A stretch of DNA of 60,067 nucleotides from an uncultured Acidobacteriota bacterium (lineage in GTDB: Bacteria; Acidobacteriota; Blastocatellia; Pyrinomonadales; Pyrinomonadaceae). The notes under the pieces are model-generated. The model had not been told where the DNA came from. It was given only the letters and a program-made list of their open reading frames with translations, and made no database searches. The stretch lies in the NCBI GenBank assembly GCA_902826795.1, contig CADEGD010000013.1:1-60067 (forward strand), given 5' to 3'. How positions within the stretch are numbered: position 1 is the first letter of the stretch; every line of letters begins with the position of its first letter. This document shows, piece by piece, positions 1 through 8,421 of the stretch. A program made the position numbers and the translations under genes.

Positions 1-519
1 GAGAAGAACCTGATGATCCGCGTGTTCAAGAAGTTCATGCCGGTGACGCATGAGATAAACGGCAAAGATTTTTTTATCCGCAAGGAAGGAATTCTTTACG
101 CGACGCCGCTGTTCATCGCTTTGCTGTTTTTAGAGGCGACTGACATCATCTTCGCGGTCGACAGCGTTCCAGCGATCTTTGCCATCACGCGTGAACCGCT
201 TATCGTTTTCACGTCGAACATCTTCGCTATCCTCGGATTGCGGTCGATGTACTTCATGCTCGCGGGCGTGATCCACAAGTTTCACCTTATCCAATATGGA
301 CTCGCGGTCGTGCTAGTGTTCGTTGGCTTGAAGATGGTTTGGCTGAACGATGCTTTCGGCGGGAAGTTTCCGATCTCGTGGTCCCTCGGCATCATCGGCG
401 GAGCGATCGGACTGTCAGTCATCGCGTCGCTCATTTTCCCGGCGAAAGAACAAGCGGATTTGGTCAGCGTGGCACCTGATTCACCGAATGCCGATCAACT
501 AATAGATAGCAAGGAATAG
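1..519 (+). CDS. TerC/Alx family integral membrane protein (5' end outside window)
   Basis: Partial gene: the four codons before the first ATG at 13 are open in the same frame, so the start lies upstream of the window. The visible 172 residues contain several hydrophobic helices and the acidic membrane motif FLEATDIIFAVDSVPA, the hallmark of the TerC family. Characterised members are linked to manganese efflux and to tellurite resistance or envelope stress. The soluble segment before the first visible helix (FKKFMPVTHE, then FFIRKEG) also matches the family. The tail is polar and short. The last 21 bp overlap the 3' end of the convergent rsmA gene. The family is secure; the substrate is not shown by the sequence. 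Confidence 0.9.
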   Translation, partial: EKNLMIRVFKKFMPVTHEINGKDFFIRKEGILYATPLFIALLFLEATDIIFAVDSVPAIFAITREPLIVFTSNIFAILGLRSMYFMLAGVIHKFHLIQYGLAVVLVFVGLKMVWLNDAFGGKFPISWSLGIIGGAIGLSVIASLIFPAKEQADLVSVAPDSPNADQLIDSKE

Positions 520-1323
520 CCGCTGCCATTCTTCAAGCGAGATCGATTCGGCACGGCGTGTCGGGTCGATCTCTCCCCTTACGAGCGAGTCGGATGCGTT
601 TGGATAGACGGTTTTGAGATTGTTCAAGATCGTCTTTCGCTTCTGTGCGAACGCCATGCTGATCAACTTTCGGAACTTCTCTTCGTCTTTAATCTTGTTC
701 TCTTTCGGCCGGAATATTGCTACGGAACTTGTCACCTTCGGCACCGGTTGGAAGGCGTTCGGCGGAACGTCGAAGAGTTTCTCGACGTCGAACGCGGCTT
801 CGGTCAAGACCGTGAGGAAGCCGCGGTCCGAGCTTCCCGGTTTTGCCGTTATCCGATCGACAACTTCCTTTTGAAACATCAGCACCAGGCGCGCGAACAG
901 ATGACGTTGCGTCGCGAGATGTTGAAGGATCGGCGTTGAGACGTAATAAGGGAGATTGGCAACTAGCTTGATAGACTGACTCTGGCCTTTGGTTTTTGGT
1001 TTTTGGTCTTCGAGAAGACGCTCAAAGTCCACGCCGGTCGCGTCGGCTTCCACGATTGAGACATTTTTGCTAGATGCGAACTGTTGGCGCAGGATGGAGA
1101 CAATGTCGCGGTCGAGTTCGATGGCAACGACATTAGCTCCGGATTCGACAAGGTACTCGGTGATCGCTCCGCGGCCCGGGCCGATCTCGATGATAGTTTC
1201 GTCCTCGCCTATTTCCAGAGCGTCGACAATCTTACTTATGTAATTCGGATCGACAAGGAAGTTCTGGCCGAGGGATTTTTTTGCCGGCCGAAATTCTTGT
1301 TCAGATCGCTTCGTCTTCGTCAT
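499..1323 (-). CDS. rsmA: 16S rRNA (adenine1518/1519-N6)-dimethyltransferase RsmA (KsgA)
   Basis: Dimethylates two adjacent adenines in the 3'-terminal hairpin of 16S rRNA, using SAM, late in 30S assembly. The 274 residues match the usual family length. Visible motifs in order: SLGQNFL near residue 17, the SAM-binding EIGPGRG at 46-52, the acidic E69 after the second strand (VAIEL), catalytic NLPYY at 123-127, and FQPVPKVTSS near 191-200. A small basic C-terminal domain follows (FAQKRKTILNNLK). It lies 72 bp downstream of ribD on the same strand and probably shares its transcript. Its 3' end overlaps the convergent TerC gene by 21 bp. Loss of this enzyme in other bacteria gives kasugamycin resistance. 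Confidence 0.97.
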   Translation of the reverse strand: MTKTKRSEQEFRPAKKSLGQNFLVDPNYISKIVDALEIGEDETIIEIGPGRGAITEYLVESGANVVAIELDRDIVSILRQQFASSKNVSIVEADATGVDFERLLEDQKPKTKGQSQSIKLVANLPYYVSTPILQHLATQRHLFARLVLMFQKEVVDRITAKPGSSDRGFLTVLTEAAFDVEKLFDVPPNAFQPVPKVTSSVAIFRPKENKIKDEEKFRKLISMAFAQKRKTILNNLKTVYPNASDSLVRGEIDPTRRAESISLEEWQRLFLAIY

Positions 1324-1395
1324 CTTGCTCAGGGGTTCGCCTATTCTTCAACCACGGAACAAGAAGAATAAGAAGAACAAATCTGAAACCTGCGA

Positions 1396-2490
1396 TCAAC
1401 TTGACGTATAGCCGGTGATCTCAATGTCCTCGCCGTAACGTGTGATTTCTAGGTCCTTCAACCGAGTCGCTTCGGCGAGTGATTCCACGCCTTTTCCGCC
1501 GATCGCGACGGGAGCGTCATGGCCTCCGATAATGATCGGGGAGAGGATAAACGTAACCTTATCGACGACGCCGGATTCAATTGCTGCTCCCGCGACTTCG
1601 GTTCCGCCCTCGATAAGCACCGATTGAATTTCGAGTTTCTTTAGCTCTTCAAGAACTCCGACGATGTTTCTTGCACCGCCTTCGACCGGGATCACGTTCA
1701 CGCCCTTGTCGGTCAGCCTCGCGATCGACTCTGGATCTATACAATTCGTAAAGACGATCGTCGAAGCTTCTTCGGTCGTCGTCGCAAGAATCGAATCGAG
1801 TGGAAGCCGCAGGCGGTTGTCGAGAATGATCCTAGCCAGCGGACGAAGACGCGGCAAGCCGCTGCGGTCGGTTAGGCTCGGGTTGTCGGTCACGGCCGTG
1901 TTCGAGCCAACAAGGATCGCGTCGTGCTCGTGACGGAGCTGCTGTACACGATATCGAGCCGCGTCACCCGACAATGCAGTCGATACGCTTTTCTTCAGCG
2001 AGATGCGGCCGTCGAGCGACATCGCGAGCTTGAGATGTACGAACGGCCGTCCTTTCGTATGCCAGCAGATGAACTTCTCGTTCAACTTCGCTGCTTCGTC
2101 AGCCAGCGGTCCAACTGAAACCTCGATTCCCGCCTCGCGAAGACGCGCGAATCCTTTACCCGAGACGAGCGGATTCGGGTCTTCGATCGGGCAAACGATA
2201 CGTTTTATCCCCGCGTTGATCAGCGCCTCGGTACACGGTGGCGTTTTGCCGTGATGACCGTGTGGTTCAAGCGATACGAATGCCGTCCCGCCGCGGGCTC
2301 TTTCTCCTGCCTGTTGGAGAGCGATCGCTTCGGCGTGAATCACTTCGTCTTTGAAATATGTTCCCTCACCGACAACCTCGCCATCGCCGGACACGATCAC
2401 GCACCCGACCAGCGGATTCGGACTGACGAGTCCGATGCCTTTGGCCGCGAGATCCAGTGCCCGTTGAAGATGATCCTTATCGCTTGTCAC
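1396..2490 (-). CDS. ribD: bifunctional riboflavin biosynthesis deaminase/reductase RibD
   Basis: Carries out the second and third steps of riboflavin synthesis: deamination of the GTP-derived pyrimidine, then NADPH reduction of its ribosyl side chain. 364 residues. The N-terminal deaminase domain shows SPNPLVGCVIV and the zinc/proton-transfer motif HAE at 52-54. The second zinc motif, normally EPC plus PPC, reads EPH (H77) plus PPC (C86), so one expected cysteine ligand is histidine. The C-terminal reductase domain starts near 146 (RPFVHLKLAMSLDGRI) and includes LIEGGTEVAGA. The start is GTG at 2490, forming a GTGA overlap with the stop of the upstream secreted protein, so the two are translationally coupled. 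No FMN riboswitch is visible upstream and no other rib genes lie nearby. Confidence 0.95.
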   Translation of the reverse strand: MTSDKDHLQRALDLAAKGIGLVSPNPLVGCVIVSGDGEVVGEGTYFKDEVIHAEAIALQQAGERARGGTAFVSLEPHGHHGKTPPCTEALINAGIKRIVCPIEDPNPLVSGKGFARLREAGIEVSVGPLADEAAKLNEKFICWHTKGRPFVHLKLAMSLDGRISLKKSVSTALSGDAARYRVQQLRHEHDAILVGSNTAVTDNPSLTDRSGLPRLRPLARIILDNRLRLPLDSILATTTEEASTIVFTNCIDPESIARLTDKGVNVIPVEGGARNIVGVLEELKKLEIQSVLIEGGTEVAGAAIESGVVDKVTFILSPIIIGGHDAPVAIGGKGVESLAEATRLKDLEITRYGEDIEITGYTSS

Positions 2491-2966
2491 TGTGGAAACT
2501 TTTGCTTCCTGTCTGCGATGAGCGTAAGCCGCGTGCCCAGATATCGCTCGTCGCGACTTGTCGAAGAGACCCTCCGCGTGCGCGTGCAGATGTTTGTGCT
2601 GAGCACTTCCGCTTCTCCCTTGTTTGCGTAGACGATGTATTGCTTGCCGACCTCAAAACCGACTCCGCACATCGCACTGTTGGCCGCCGTCAGGATCTCG
2701 ACGCTCTCGGTCGTTACGCCCTTCCAGGACCGAAGCACCGAAAAGCTGACATAGTTCCTCGCCGCTGCCGGCAAATTCTCGTCGGCGGTTCGTACGGAAA
2801 CAACCTTGCCAACGAACACGGCGTCGCTCCCGTCTTTCGCATCGACCACCAGTTTCTTCATCGGCGTGTCCGGCGACGGCGCCATACACGAGCAGGCGTA
2901 CGAATCACTCGCGGCGACGAGCATCAGAGCGACGCTAAACAGCGAGAGAAGGGTGAGTTTCTTCAT
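2487..2966 (-). CDS. secreted NTR/TIMP-like domain protein
   Basis: A 159-residue protein with a clear Sec signal peptide (MKKLTLLSLFSVALMLV, cleavage near SYA/CSC). The mature N-terminus begins CSCMAPSP. Further cysteines occur at AMCGVGFEVG and STNIC. This spacing, with a YIVYA strand between, is the pattern of bacterial netrin-like/TIMP-like OB-fold domains, which fold around an N-terminal CxC. Function in bacteria is unknown; a role in binding or inhibiting extracellular proteins would be inference from animal TIMPs. The C-terminal 25 residues are basic and poorly conserved-looking. It overlaps the ribD start by 4 bp and sits 41 bp after the VapC stop. Confidence 0.75.
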   Translation of the reverse strand: MKKLTLLSLFSVALMLVAASDSYACSCMAPSPDTPMKKLVVDAKDGSDAVFVGKVVSVRTADENLPAAARNYVSFSVLRSWKGVTTESVEILTAANSAMCGVGFEVGKQYIVYANKGEAEVLSTNICTRTRRVSSTSRDERYLGTRLTLIADRKQKFPQ

Positions 2967-3007
2967 AAAATACCCGCAGAACGCGATAATCCAACATCAA
3001 AAATCTA

Positions 3008-3412
3008 TTAGACGGCCCAGTTAACGACCTGTAGGCCTGCACTCCGGTTGAAGTGATTCTCGTTGTTGGTGATTAGCGGCAGGCTAAGCTGGAGTGCGGT
3101 TGCGGCAATAAGTATATCGGCGTCTCCAATTAACCGGCCTTGTCGATATAGTTCCGCGTAGATGCTTGCTGCCTTCGAGATAACATCCTGACTCAGATTG
3201 ACCTCTTTACTCAAAACCCGAATCTGTCCGAACTTTTGAAGCTGACGTGCGGCACTTTTCACTTCAAGTCCTCTTAATATCTCGAAGCTAGTTATGATTG
3301 AAAACGTAAATCCTGAATGCAATGTTAAATATTTCGAAGCTATCGCGGCGACTTTTGGGTCGTTTCTCAGAAATAGTGACAGTGTGTCCGTGTCGATCAT
3401 GACCTCATTCAT
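3008..3412 (-). CDS. PIN-domain ribonuclease toxin, VapC family
   Basis: A 134-residue PIN domain. The acidic metal-binding set is visible: D in MIDTDTLSLFL at the N-terminus, E in ITSFEILRGLE, D in LIGDADILIAATA, and the C-terminal TNNENHF. VapC toxins cleave RNA, often tRNA, when free of antitoxin. The ATG at 3412 is chosen because it overlaps the end of the upstream antitoxin gene by 8 bp (ATGAATGA), a typical coupled arrangement. An earlier in-frame start at 3430 and a later one at 3400 are possible. The partner antitoxin is the DUF104-like gene at 3405-3653. Confidence in family is high; the RNA target cannot be read from sequence. Confidence 0.9.
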   Translation of the reverse strand: MNEVMIDTDTLSLFLRNDPKVAAIASKYLTLHSGFTFSIITSFEILRGLEVKSAARQLQKFGQIRVLSKEVNLSQDVISKAASIYAELYRQGRLIGDADILIAATALQLSLPLITNNENHFNRSAGLQVVNWAV

Positions 3413-3653
3413 AAGGCTTCCGATCTCCAAAAAAATTCGAACGGTCGAGCGCTATCTTTTCGATCTCACCAATATCTTCTTCCGATAGCCCTTCATAAAA
3501 ATTCTCAGCGAGCTTCATGATCGGATTCACATCTTCGGTAGCGCTATCCACCGTCATTCTGACCTTCTTACCTTCTGTTATCTCTTCAGAGACAGGTTGC
3601 AAAGGCTTGAAGATACCGTTTTGATAAATCGCTTCAATCGTTTGGGTCATCAT
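3405..3653 (-). CDS. DUF104/AF2212-like antitoxin partner of the PIN toxin
   Basis: An 82-residue protein. Its first 40 residues (TIEAIYQNGIFKPLQPV, then EGKKVRMTV) match the small beta-barrel DUF104/AF2212-like antitoxin domain found next to PIN toxins. The C-terminal half is acidic (FYEGLSEEDIGEIEKIAL) and probably wraps the toxin active site. It overlaps the toxin start by 8 bp. Two adjacent ATG codons open the gene; GAGGT lies about 8 bp upstream. A perfect TATAAT on this strand at 3674-3679 probably belongs to its promoter. DUF104 antitoxins are less common than AbrB- or PHD-type partners and were first noted in archaea. Confidence 0.85.
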   Translation of the reverse strand: MMTQTIEAIYQNGIFKPLQPVSEEITEGKKVRMTVDSATEDVNPIMKLAENFYEGLSEEDIGEIEKIALDRSNFFGDRKPYE

Positions 3654-3673
3654 CGTTTACCTCAAGCAACTTC

Positions 3674-3679
3674 ATTATA
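3674..3679 (-). promoter_or_regulatory. -10 element of toxin-antitoxin promoter
   Basis: Perfect TATAAT on the minus strand, 21 bp before the antitoxin start. No good -35 hexamer is found 16-18 bp upstream. It lies between the ftsY stop and the antitoxin gene, so the pair could be transcribed separately from ftsY. Confidence 0.4.
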
Positions 3680-3696
3680 TCGCAATCGTGCTCGTA

Positions 3697-4731
3697 TCAG
3701 TTGAACAGTCCGTTAACGTAATTCTCGGCGTCAAAGACCATTAGATCGTCGACCTGCTCGCCGATGCCGACGTAGCGGATGGGCAGGTTTAGTTCTTTCG
3801 ATATCGCAACTGCAATGCCGCCTTTCGCGGTGCCGTCGAGTTTTGTCAGAACGACGCCTGTAACGTCGGCGACCTTTGTGAACTGTCGGGCTTGCTCGAG
3901 TCCGTTCTGGCCAGTCACTGCATCGAGCACGAGCAGCGTCTCATGCGGTGCACCGGAGACTTCCCTGCCGGCGATCCGTTTCATCTTCTCAAGCTCGGCC
4001 ATCAGATTCGCTTTGTTGTGCAGCCGACCGGCGGTATCGACGATCAGCACGTCGGAGTTGCGCGACTTCGCGGACTGTAATGCATCGAATAGCACCGCGG
4101 CCGGATCGGTTCCCTGCTTTTGCTGTACGATCGGTACGCCCGCACGCCCCGCCCAGATCTCTAACTGATCGGACGCGGCGGCTCTGAATGTATCAGCAGC
4201 ACAGATCAGCACATCGTTTCCTTCATCCTTTATGCGCTGTGAAAGCTTACCTATCGTCGTCGTTTTGCCGACTCCGTTCACACCTACGACCATCAGCACG
4301 TACGGCTTAATGCCCGCGTCGACAGACATTTCGCTTGCCACGCCATGATCTTTAGAATGCTGTAGAATGTCGAGGAGTTCACGTTTCATCGTCGCTTTCA
4401 GCGCATCGATGTCGTTAATCTCCTGCCGCGAAACTCCCTTCCGGATAGCTTCAAGGATTTGCATCGTCGTCTGCACGCCGATGTCGGTCGAGATCAGCAT
4501 TTCCTCAAGCTCATCGAGCAACTGATCATCGATCTGCTTGCGGCCTTCGAAGATCGTGTCAAGCCGGTTGTTGATCGAATCACGCGTCTTCTCGATCGCT
4601 TTTGAAAATCGCTGGCCAAGTTCGCGCTCGACGGCGGCTTCCTGAGCCTGCAGCTCTTCGATCGATTTATCCAGCCCGAGCACGGACGATGAAAATTTGT
4701 CTTCCCTGTTCCTACGCCAAAACAATGCCAT
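3697..4731 (-). CDS. ftsY: signal recognition particle receptor FtsY
   Basis: SRP receptor GTPase that docks ribosome-SRP complexes at the membrane for co-translational insertion. 344 residues. A short charged A-region of about 50 residues is followed by the four-helix N domain and the G domain. G-domain motifs: P-loop [10 protein letters not shown] at 150-159, DTFRAAA at 180-186, DTAGR at 232-236 and TKLDG at 296-300, with the closing TAKGG. The N-terminal [10 protein letters not shown] may be a membrane-binding amphipathic patch. It is the first gene after the terminator at 4779-4803; a TATAAT at 4765-4770 is a likely -10. The partner Ffh is not in the window. Confidence 0.97.
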   Translation of the reverse strand: MALFWRRNREDKFSSSVLGLDKSIEELQAQEAAVERELGQRFSKAIEKTRDSINNRLDTIFEGRKQIDDQLLDELEEMLISTDIGVQTTMQILEAIRKGVSRQEINDIDALKATMKRELLDILQHSKDHGVASEMSVDAGIKPYVLMVVGVNGVGKTTTIGKLSQRIKDEGNDVLICAADTFRAAASDQLEIWAGRAGVPIVQQKQGTDPAAVLFDALQSAKSRNSDVLIVDTAGRLHNKANLMAELEKMKRIAGREVSGAPHETLLVLDAVTGQNGLEQARQFTKVADVTGVVLTKLDGTAKGGIAVAISKELNLPIRYVGIGEQVDDLMVFDAENYVNGLFN

Positions 4732-4764
4732 ATCAAGCCTAACCCACTACGGGTGAAATTCTCG

Positions 4765-4770
4765 ATTATA
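4765..4770 (-). promoter_or_regulatory. -10 element of ftsY promoter
   Basis: Perfect TATAAT on the minus strand, 33 bp before the ftsY start. It directly follows the T-tract of the terminator of the upstream signalling operon. The -35 region would fall inside the terminator hairpin and matches poorly. Confidence 0.4.
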
Positions 4771-4804
4771 CAAAAAACAACGCCCGCTATGATAACGGGC
4801 GTTC
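4771..4804 (-). terminator. rho-independent terminator of the signalling operon
   Basis: Perfect 8-bp stem AACGCCCG / CGGGCGTT (4779-4786 with 4796-4803) around a 9-base loop. On the minus strand it is followed by GTTTTTTG, a good U-tract. It lies 21 bp after the stop of the GYF/zinc-finger membrane protein and ends the leftward block that begins near 13.76 kb. Confidence 0.85.
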
Positions 4805-4824
4805 TAATCGTATTGATAGCCGGT

Positions 4825-6462
4825 TTAGCGGAGCAGTCCGAGTTTGTCGGCCTTCTTCAGCAGTGTGTAGCCGATCATGCAGGAGAAAACGGTCCAAAGA
4901 TAGAAGGTGAATAAGGCCGCGACCCCTGTTGCCGGAATATTGCCGAGCGCCGGCAAATCGAATGGAGCGAAGACCATCGAAACGACCGTGGCGAATACCA
5001 GCCACAGGACGATAAGCAACAGTCCAATAGCCAAGATCTTTACATAGCTTCCGCCCAGCCTCTTTATCGTGTCCAGACAGACCAGCGGATTGATCGTTGT
5101 GAGAAACGACTTCGAATACCCCGCGACAGCACACGCCGCCGGAAAAAGGAACGCCCCCCAAAGAAACGTGATGAAGCCGACGACAACAAGTGGAGCCGCC
5201 AAGCCGAGGAATGCCTTGAATATCTCCGCCTGCTCCCGGGCTTGGGTTTCAGGCGTCTTGCCCATCGCCGATTCCAAAGACTTTTTACGGCTCTCCGTCG
5301 CAGCCGCCCAAAGCTCTTCCTGCTGTCTCGATTCCTCATCAATAACTTGATAGGGTTCTTCGGTCGGCGGCTCGCCTGATTCGGCCTGAGTCGCTGCGAC
5401 GCTCGCACGGTTCGAGGCTATCTCTGCGCGCCTTGCGTTCTCTTCGCCGATGCGAGCGACAACGTCCTTTACCTGCCCTGACTGCTCTGCAAGTTCGCGA
5501 CCCGAGTAGATATGTGTTCCGGGAATCTTCTCGAGATCGGCCTGAATCGCTTTATTAGTTTCGGCGACGGTGCTCATAACCATATAGAAACCAATGATCA
5601 GCGTTACAAAAAAGGGGCCGAAGGAAACTACATACGCGGCAATGCTGAGGAAGAACGGGTGGATAATATCGTCCCAGATCTCGAAGTTTTCGAAATCGGG
5701 CATGAAGTTGGCATCGAGCTTACCCTGAACAAAATTGTCGACCGTGTTCGAGAGTACGCCGAACTTCAGCATATTCGCGAGCATTCCGCAGAAGAGAGCC
5801 GAGACCATTAGGAAGATGCCGCCGATCCCCGCGGCCGCCTGACCGACCGTAAACAGCGCAAACAAACCAGCGCCGAAGAGCAGACTCGTCTTGAATTTGA
5901 AAGGATGTGCGAAGGCTCGCGGGATATCGCCGCCACCGTCGCTGGACGCAGCTATCGCATCGGTTTTTCGCTTTTGCGAGACTTCAGCCTGCGGCTTACA
6001 AAGAGCTCCGCATAACGGGCAGATCTTGACAGATCCGCCATACGAACTGGGGCAGGCTTTGCACAGCGAGTTCGAGCAACCATCGCATACATAGAACGAT
6101 TCGACGTCAGAATGGACGGTACATCGACTGGGATCGGCAGGGACGAAGTTTGACGTTGCCGCAGGTGTGGCCGAAGCTTTCGACGCGACATCAGCGACAA
6201 TCTCAACCGCGGGCTCCGATTCGATAGGTTCAGGTTCGCTTACCGAAACTACGACGGGCATCGGCTCGCCCTTTCCTTTCGCGTTAAAAAAAGGAACAAG
6301 AGCAGGCACTCTGCGAGCCTCGATCCAGCGCAGATTTCCCTTCCTGACCTTGTCTTCAGGCAGCAGCGAACCGCCGTCGATCCAATCGGGAAGTTCCGAA
6401 AACGGGGCGTCGTAGATAGTCCCGTTTACTTCGACCTGCCAAGCTTCATTTGCTTCGGGCAT
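4825..6462 (-). CDS. multi-pass membrane protein with GYF_2-like and B-box-type zinc-finger N-terminus
   Basis: A 545-residue protein of unrecognised function. The first 55 residues (WQVEVNGTIYDAPFSELPDW) resemble the GYF_2 domain, often found on bacterial membrane proteins. After a variable linker comes a B-box-like zinc cluster at about 114-155 (CTVHSDVESFYVCDGC, CKAC, CPLCGALC). The remaining 350 residues carry about seven hydrophobic segments in two blocks, separated by a long charged stretch (about 315-400). The second block resembles Yip1/DUF-type membrane domains (FPAACAVAGYSKSFL). It starts 5 bp after the stop of the HD-GYP gene, is last in the signalling operon and is followed by a terminator. 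A role as membrane platform for that cascade is inference. Confidence 0.7.
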   Translation of the reverse strand: MPEANEAWQVEVNGTIYDAPFSELPDWIDGGSLLPEDKVRKGNLRWIEARRVPALVPFFNAKGKGEPMPVVVSVSEPEPIESEPAVEIVADVASKASATPAATSNFVPADPSRCTVHSDVESFYVCDGCSNSLCKACPSSYGGSVKICPLCGALCKPQAEVSQKRKTDAIAASSDGGGDIPRAFAHPFKFKTSLLFGAGLFALFTVGQAAAGIGGIFLMVSALFCGMLANMLKFGVLSNTVDNFVQGKLDANFMPDFENFEIWDDIIHPFFLSIAAYVVSFGPFFVTLIIGFYMVMSTVAETNKAIQADLEKIPGTHIYSGRELAEQSGQVKDVVARIGEENARRAEIASNRASVAATQAESGEPPTEEPYQVIDEESRQQEELWAAATESRKKSLESAMGKTPETQAREQAEIFKAFLGLAAPLVVVGFITFLWGAFLFPAACAVAGYSKSFLTTINPLVCLDTIKRLGGSYVKILAIGLLLIVLWLVFATVVSMVFAPFDLPALGNIPATGVAALFTFYLWTVFSCMIGYTLLKKADKLGLLR

Positions 6463-6467
6463 AAACT

Positions 6468-8303
6468 CTAGGCGACACGCTGCTCCACGCCAACCTCATC
6501 GAACGTTCTCAAGATCTGCTCACGCTTTGCAGATGCTTCCGGATTGTCGTTCATAAACTTGACCACTCCACGTCCGATCTCACCTTTGTCACAGCCTTTT
6601 ACCAACGCCGCAACGACATCCGCCGAATACCGCGTTCCGACAAAGCTCCGAATGCGCTCGATCGCCTCGGGCAAAAGCATTCCTTTAGAATACGGACGAT
6701 CGATCGTCATCGCGTCGAAAGTATCGGCAACCGAGACGATCTTTGCCTGAAGAGGTATCTGTTCGTCGCGAAGGCCTTGCGGATAGCCTTTGCCATCCAC
6801 CATCTCGTGGTGCATATACATTCCGGGCAGGAAGTCCTTCATCGCCGGTATTTGCGACATGATCTTGTAGCCCTTCACGGGGTGGGTCTTCATTATGTCG
6901 AACTCTTCCGTGGTAAGAGCGGCAGGTTTTTTCAATATGCTGTCGTCGATCGCGATCTTGCCAACATCGTGAAGCAGTGCACTTATGCGAAGCGTTTCAA
7001 GTTCTTCTGCACCCAGTCCCATTTCCTTGCCAATGGCGACCGAGATACGCGCGACTCGCTCCGAGTGACCTCGCGTGTACTTATCTTTTCCGTCGATCGC
7101 GGCGGCCAAAGCTTTGACTGTTCCGACAAAAAGCTCACGATTTTCGGTCGCGGCTTTCGCCAGCTGAGCAATGTGATCTTCAAGCTTATCGGCCATCGTA
7201 TTAAACGACTTGCCCAGCACGCCGATCTCCGTGATATTTCGTGAATCAACTCTGGTCGACAGGTCGCCGCCCGCGATGAGTTCAGCTGCGGTTGAGAGAG
7301 TTTGGATTGGGCTCGTAAGCAGTCGCGCACCGATTACACCGACTACTAAGGCGATAAGAGCAAATGCGATGCTGATGAGCCACGTTTGCCAGCGCATCTC
7401 ACCGACCGACGCGAGGGCTTTGGCTTCGTCCTGCATCGTGATGACGCCGAGCGACATATTCTTGCCTAGTCGGGCTGTCGAATAAGCACCGATCATATCG
7501 TGAGAGTCGCCTTTGAAATCGGCCGTGAACGGTACAAGGCCTGACTGAACTTGCCTATTCGACTGTTGCCATTCATCAACGATCTTTAGATCGGTCAAGG
7601 GACGTTTCGAATCGATCAGGCTCGGATCCGGATGGAAAAATGCCGTGCCATTTTGGTCGACCACGAACACGATCGGCAGTCCGGCTTTCCAAAGTTGGTC
7701 CTCGCTAGTCGGCTCAACTCCAACGACGCTTCGAGCGATATCACGCAGCGAAACGACAGCGATCACCGACGCAACCGTTCGGTTGTCGATCGAGACCTGC
7801 GATGCCATCGTCATGGCGTACTCGCCTGAATTCGCAAGCTTAACAGGCTGACCCAACAGAAGCTCCTGAGTCGTCAGCTTGTTTTGCGTATCGCTAAGGA
7901 TCGTTTCGAACTCACCGTTCGCAAAAACTCCCGGGCGAAAAAGGTTTAAAGACTCTCCGTCGACTGGCTTGAGATAGAGCCCTACGAGGTTTGGGTTATC
8001 TCGCAGAACGCTTCCAAGATGCTGTTCGGTCTGAGGTGAAAAAAGAACTTCTTTGCTGGTTGAGAGTTCGAGAGCGTTGCCGATGCCGAGTACGAGATCT
8101 CCATAGCGCTGTGCGAACATCTCGATCTGGCGGGCTTTTTCCTGCACCAACTGAATCTGATACCGATTTTCGACCACGCGCAGCTCCTTACCGCTGCGTT
8201 CGGAAAGAAACCAGCCCGTCAATAACAACGGTACTAATCCCACCAGCATCAAGGTGAAAATTACAAAATATATGAGGCTTATCTTAGACTTTTGAACGGG
8301 CAT
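6468..8303 (-). CDS. membrane receptor with Cache-like sensor, HAMP and HD-GYP domain
   Basis: HD-GYP proteins hydrolyse cyclic di-GMP. Taken from the ATG at 8303 it has 611 residues; an in-frame TTG at 8357 would add 18 residues but has no convincing ribosome site. Order of parts: a membrane helix near residues 10-32, a periplasmic Cache-like region of about 270 residues, a second helix, a HAMP linker (SPIQTLSTAAELIAGGDLST), and the HD-GYP domain. That domain has GHSERVARIS, the metal pair HDVGKIA, HHEMVDGKGYP, and VSVADTFDAMT. The HHE and GYP signatures are intact, so it should be active. It is 118 bp downstream of the PP2C phosphatase and 5 bp before the next gene. The sensed ligand is unknown. 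Confidence 0.88.
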   Translation of the reverse strand: MPVQKSKISLIYFVIFTLMLVGLVPLLLTGWFLSERSGKELRVVENRYQIQLVQEKARQIEMFAQRYGDLVLGIGNALELSTSKEVLFSPQTEQHLGSVLRDNPNLVGLYLKPVDGESLNLFRPGVFANGEFETILSDTQNKLTTQELLLGQPVKLANSGEYAMTMASQVSIDNRTVASVIAVVSLRDIARSVVGVEPTSEDQLWKAGLPIVFVVDQNGTAFFHPDPSLIDSKRPLTDLKIVDEWQQSNRQVQSGLVPFTADFKGDSHDMIGAYSTARLGKNMSLGVITMQDEAKALASVGEMRWQTWLISIAFALIALVVGVIGARLLTSPIQTLSTAAELIAGGDLSTRVDSRNITEIGVLGKSFNTMADKLEDHIAQLAKAATENRELFVGTVKALAAAIDGKDKYTRGHSERVARISVAIGKEMGLGAEELETLRISALLHDVGKIAIDDSILKKPAALTTEEFDIMKTHPVKGYKIMSQIPAMKDFLPGMYMHHEMVDGKGYPQGLRDEQIPLQAKIVSVADTFDAMTIDRPYSKGMLLPEAIERIRSFVGTRYSADVVAALVKGCDKGEIGRGVVKFMNDNPEASAKREQILRTFDEVGVEQRVA

Positions 8304-8421
8304 TGAGGCGAGGGACGTGGTGAGGGGTAAAGCTTTCCGACCTCTATGATAAGACAACGGAAGTCTTGGGTCAACAACTTTTAACAGCGCTGTCGCAATG
8401 ACGCAAAGTAGCTTCGAGGAG

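Noticed and set aside
963..1010. Tandem TTTGG repeats
   Set aside because: They encode a Lys/Gln/Thr-rich loop (DQKPKTKGQSQS) of RsmA in frame and need no separate explanation.
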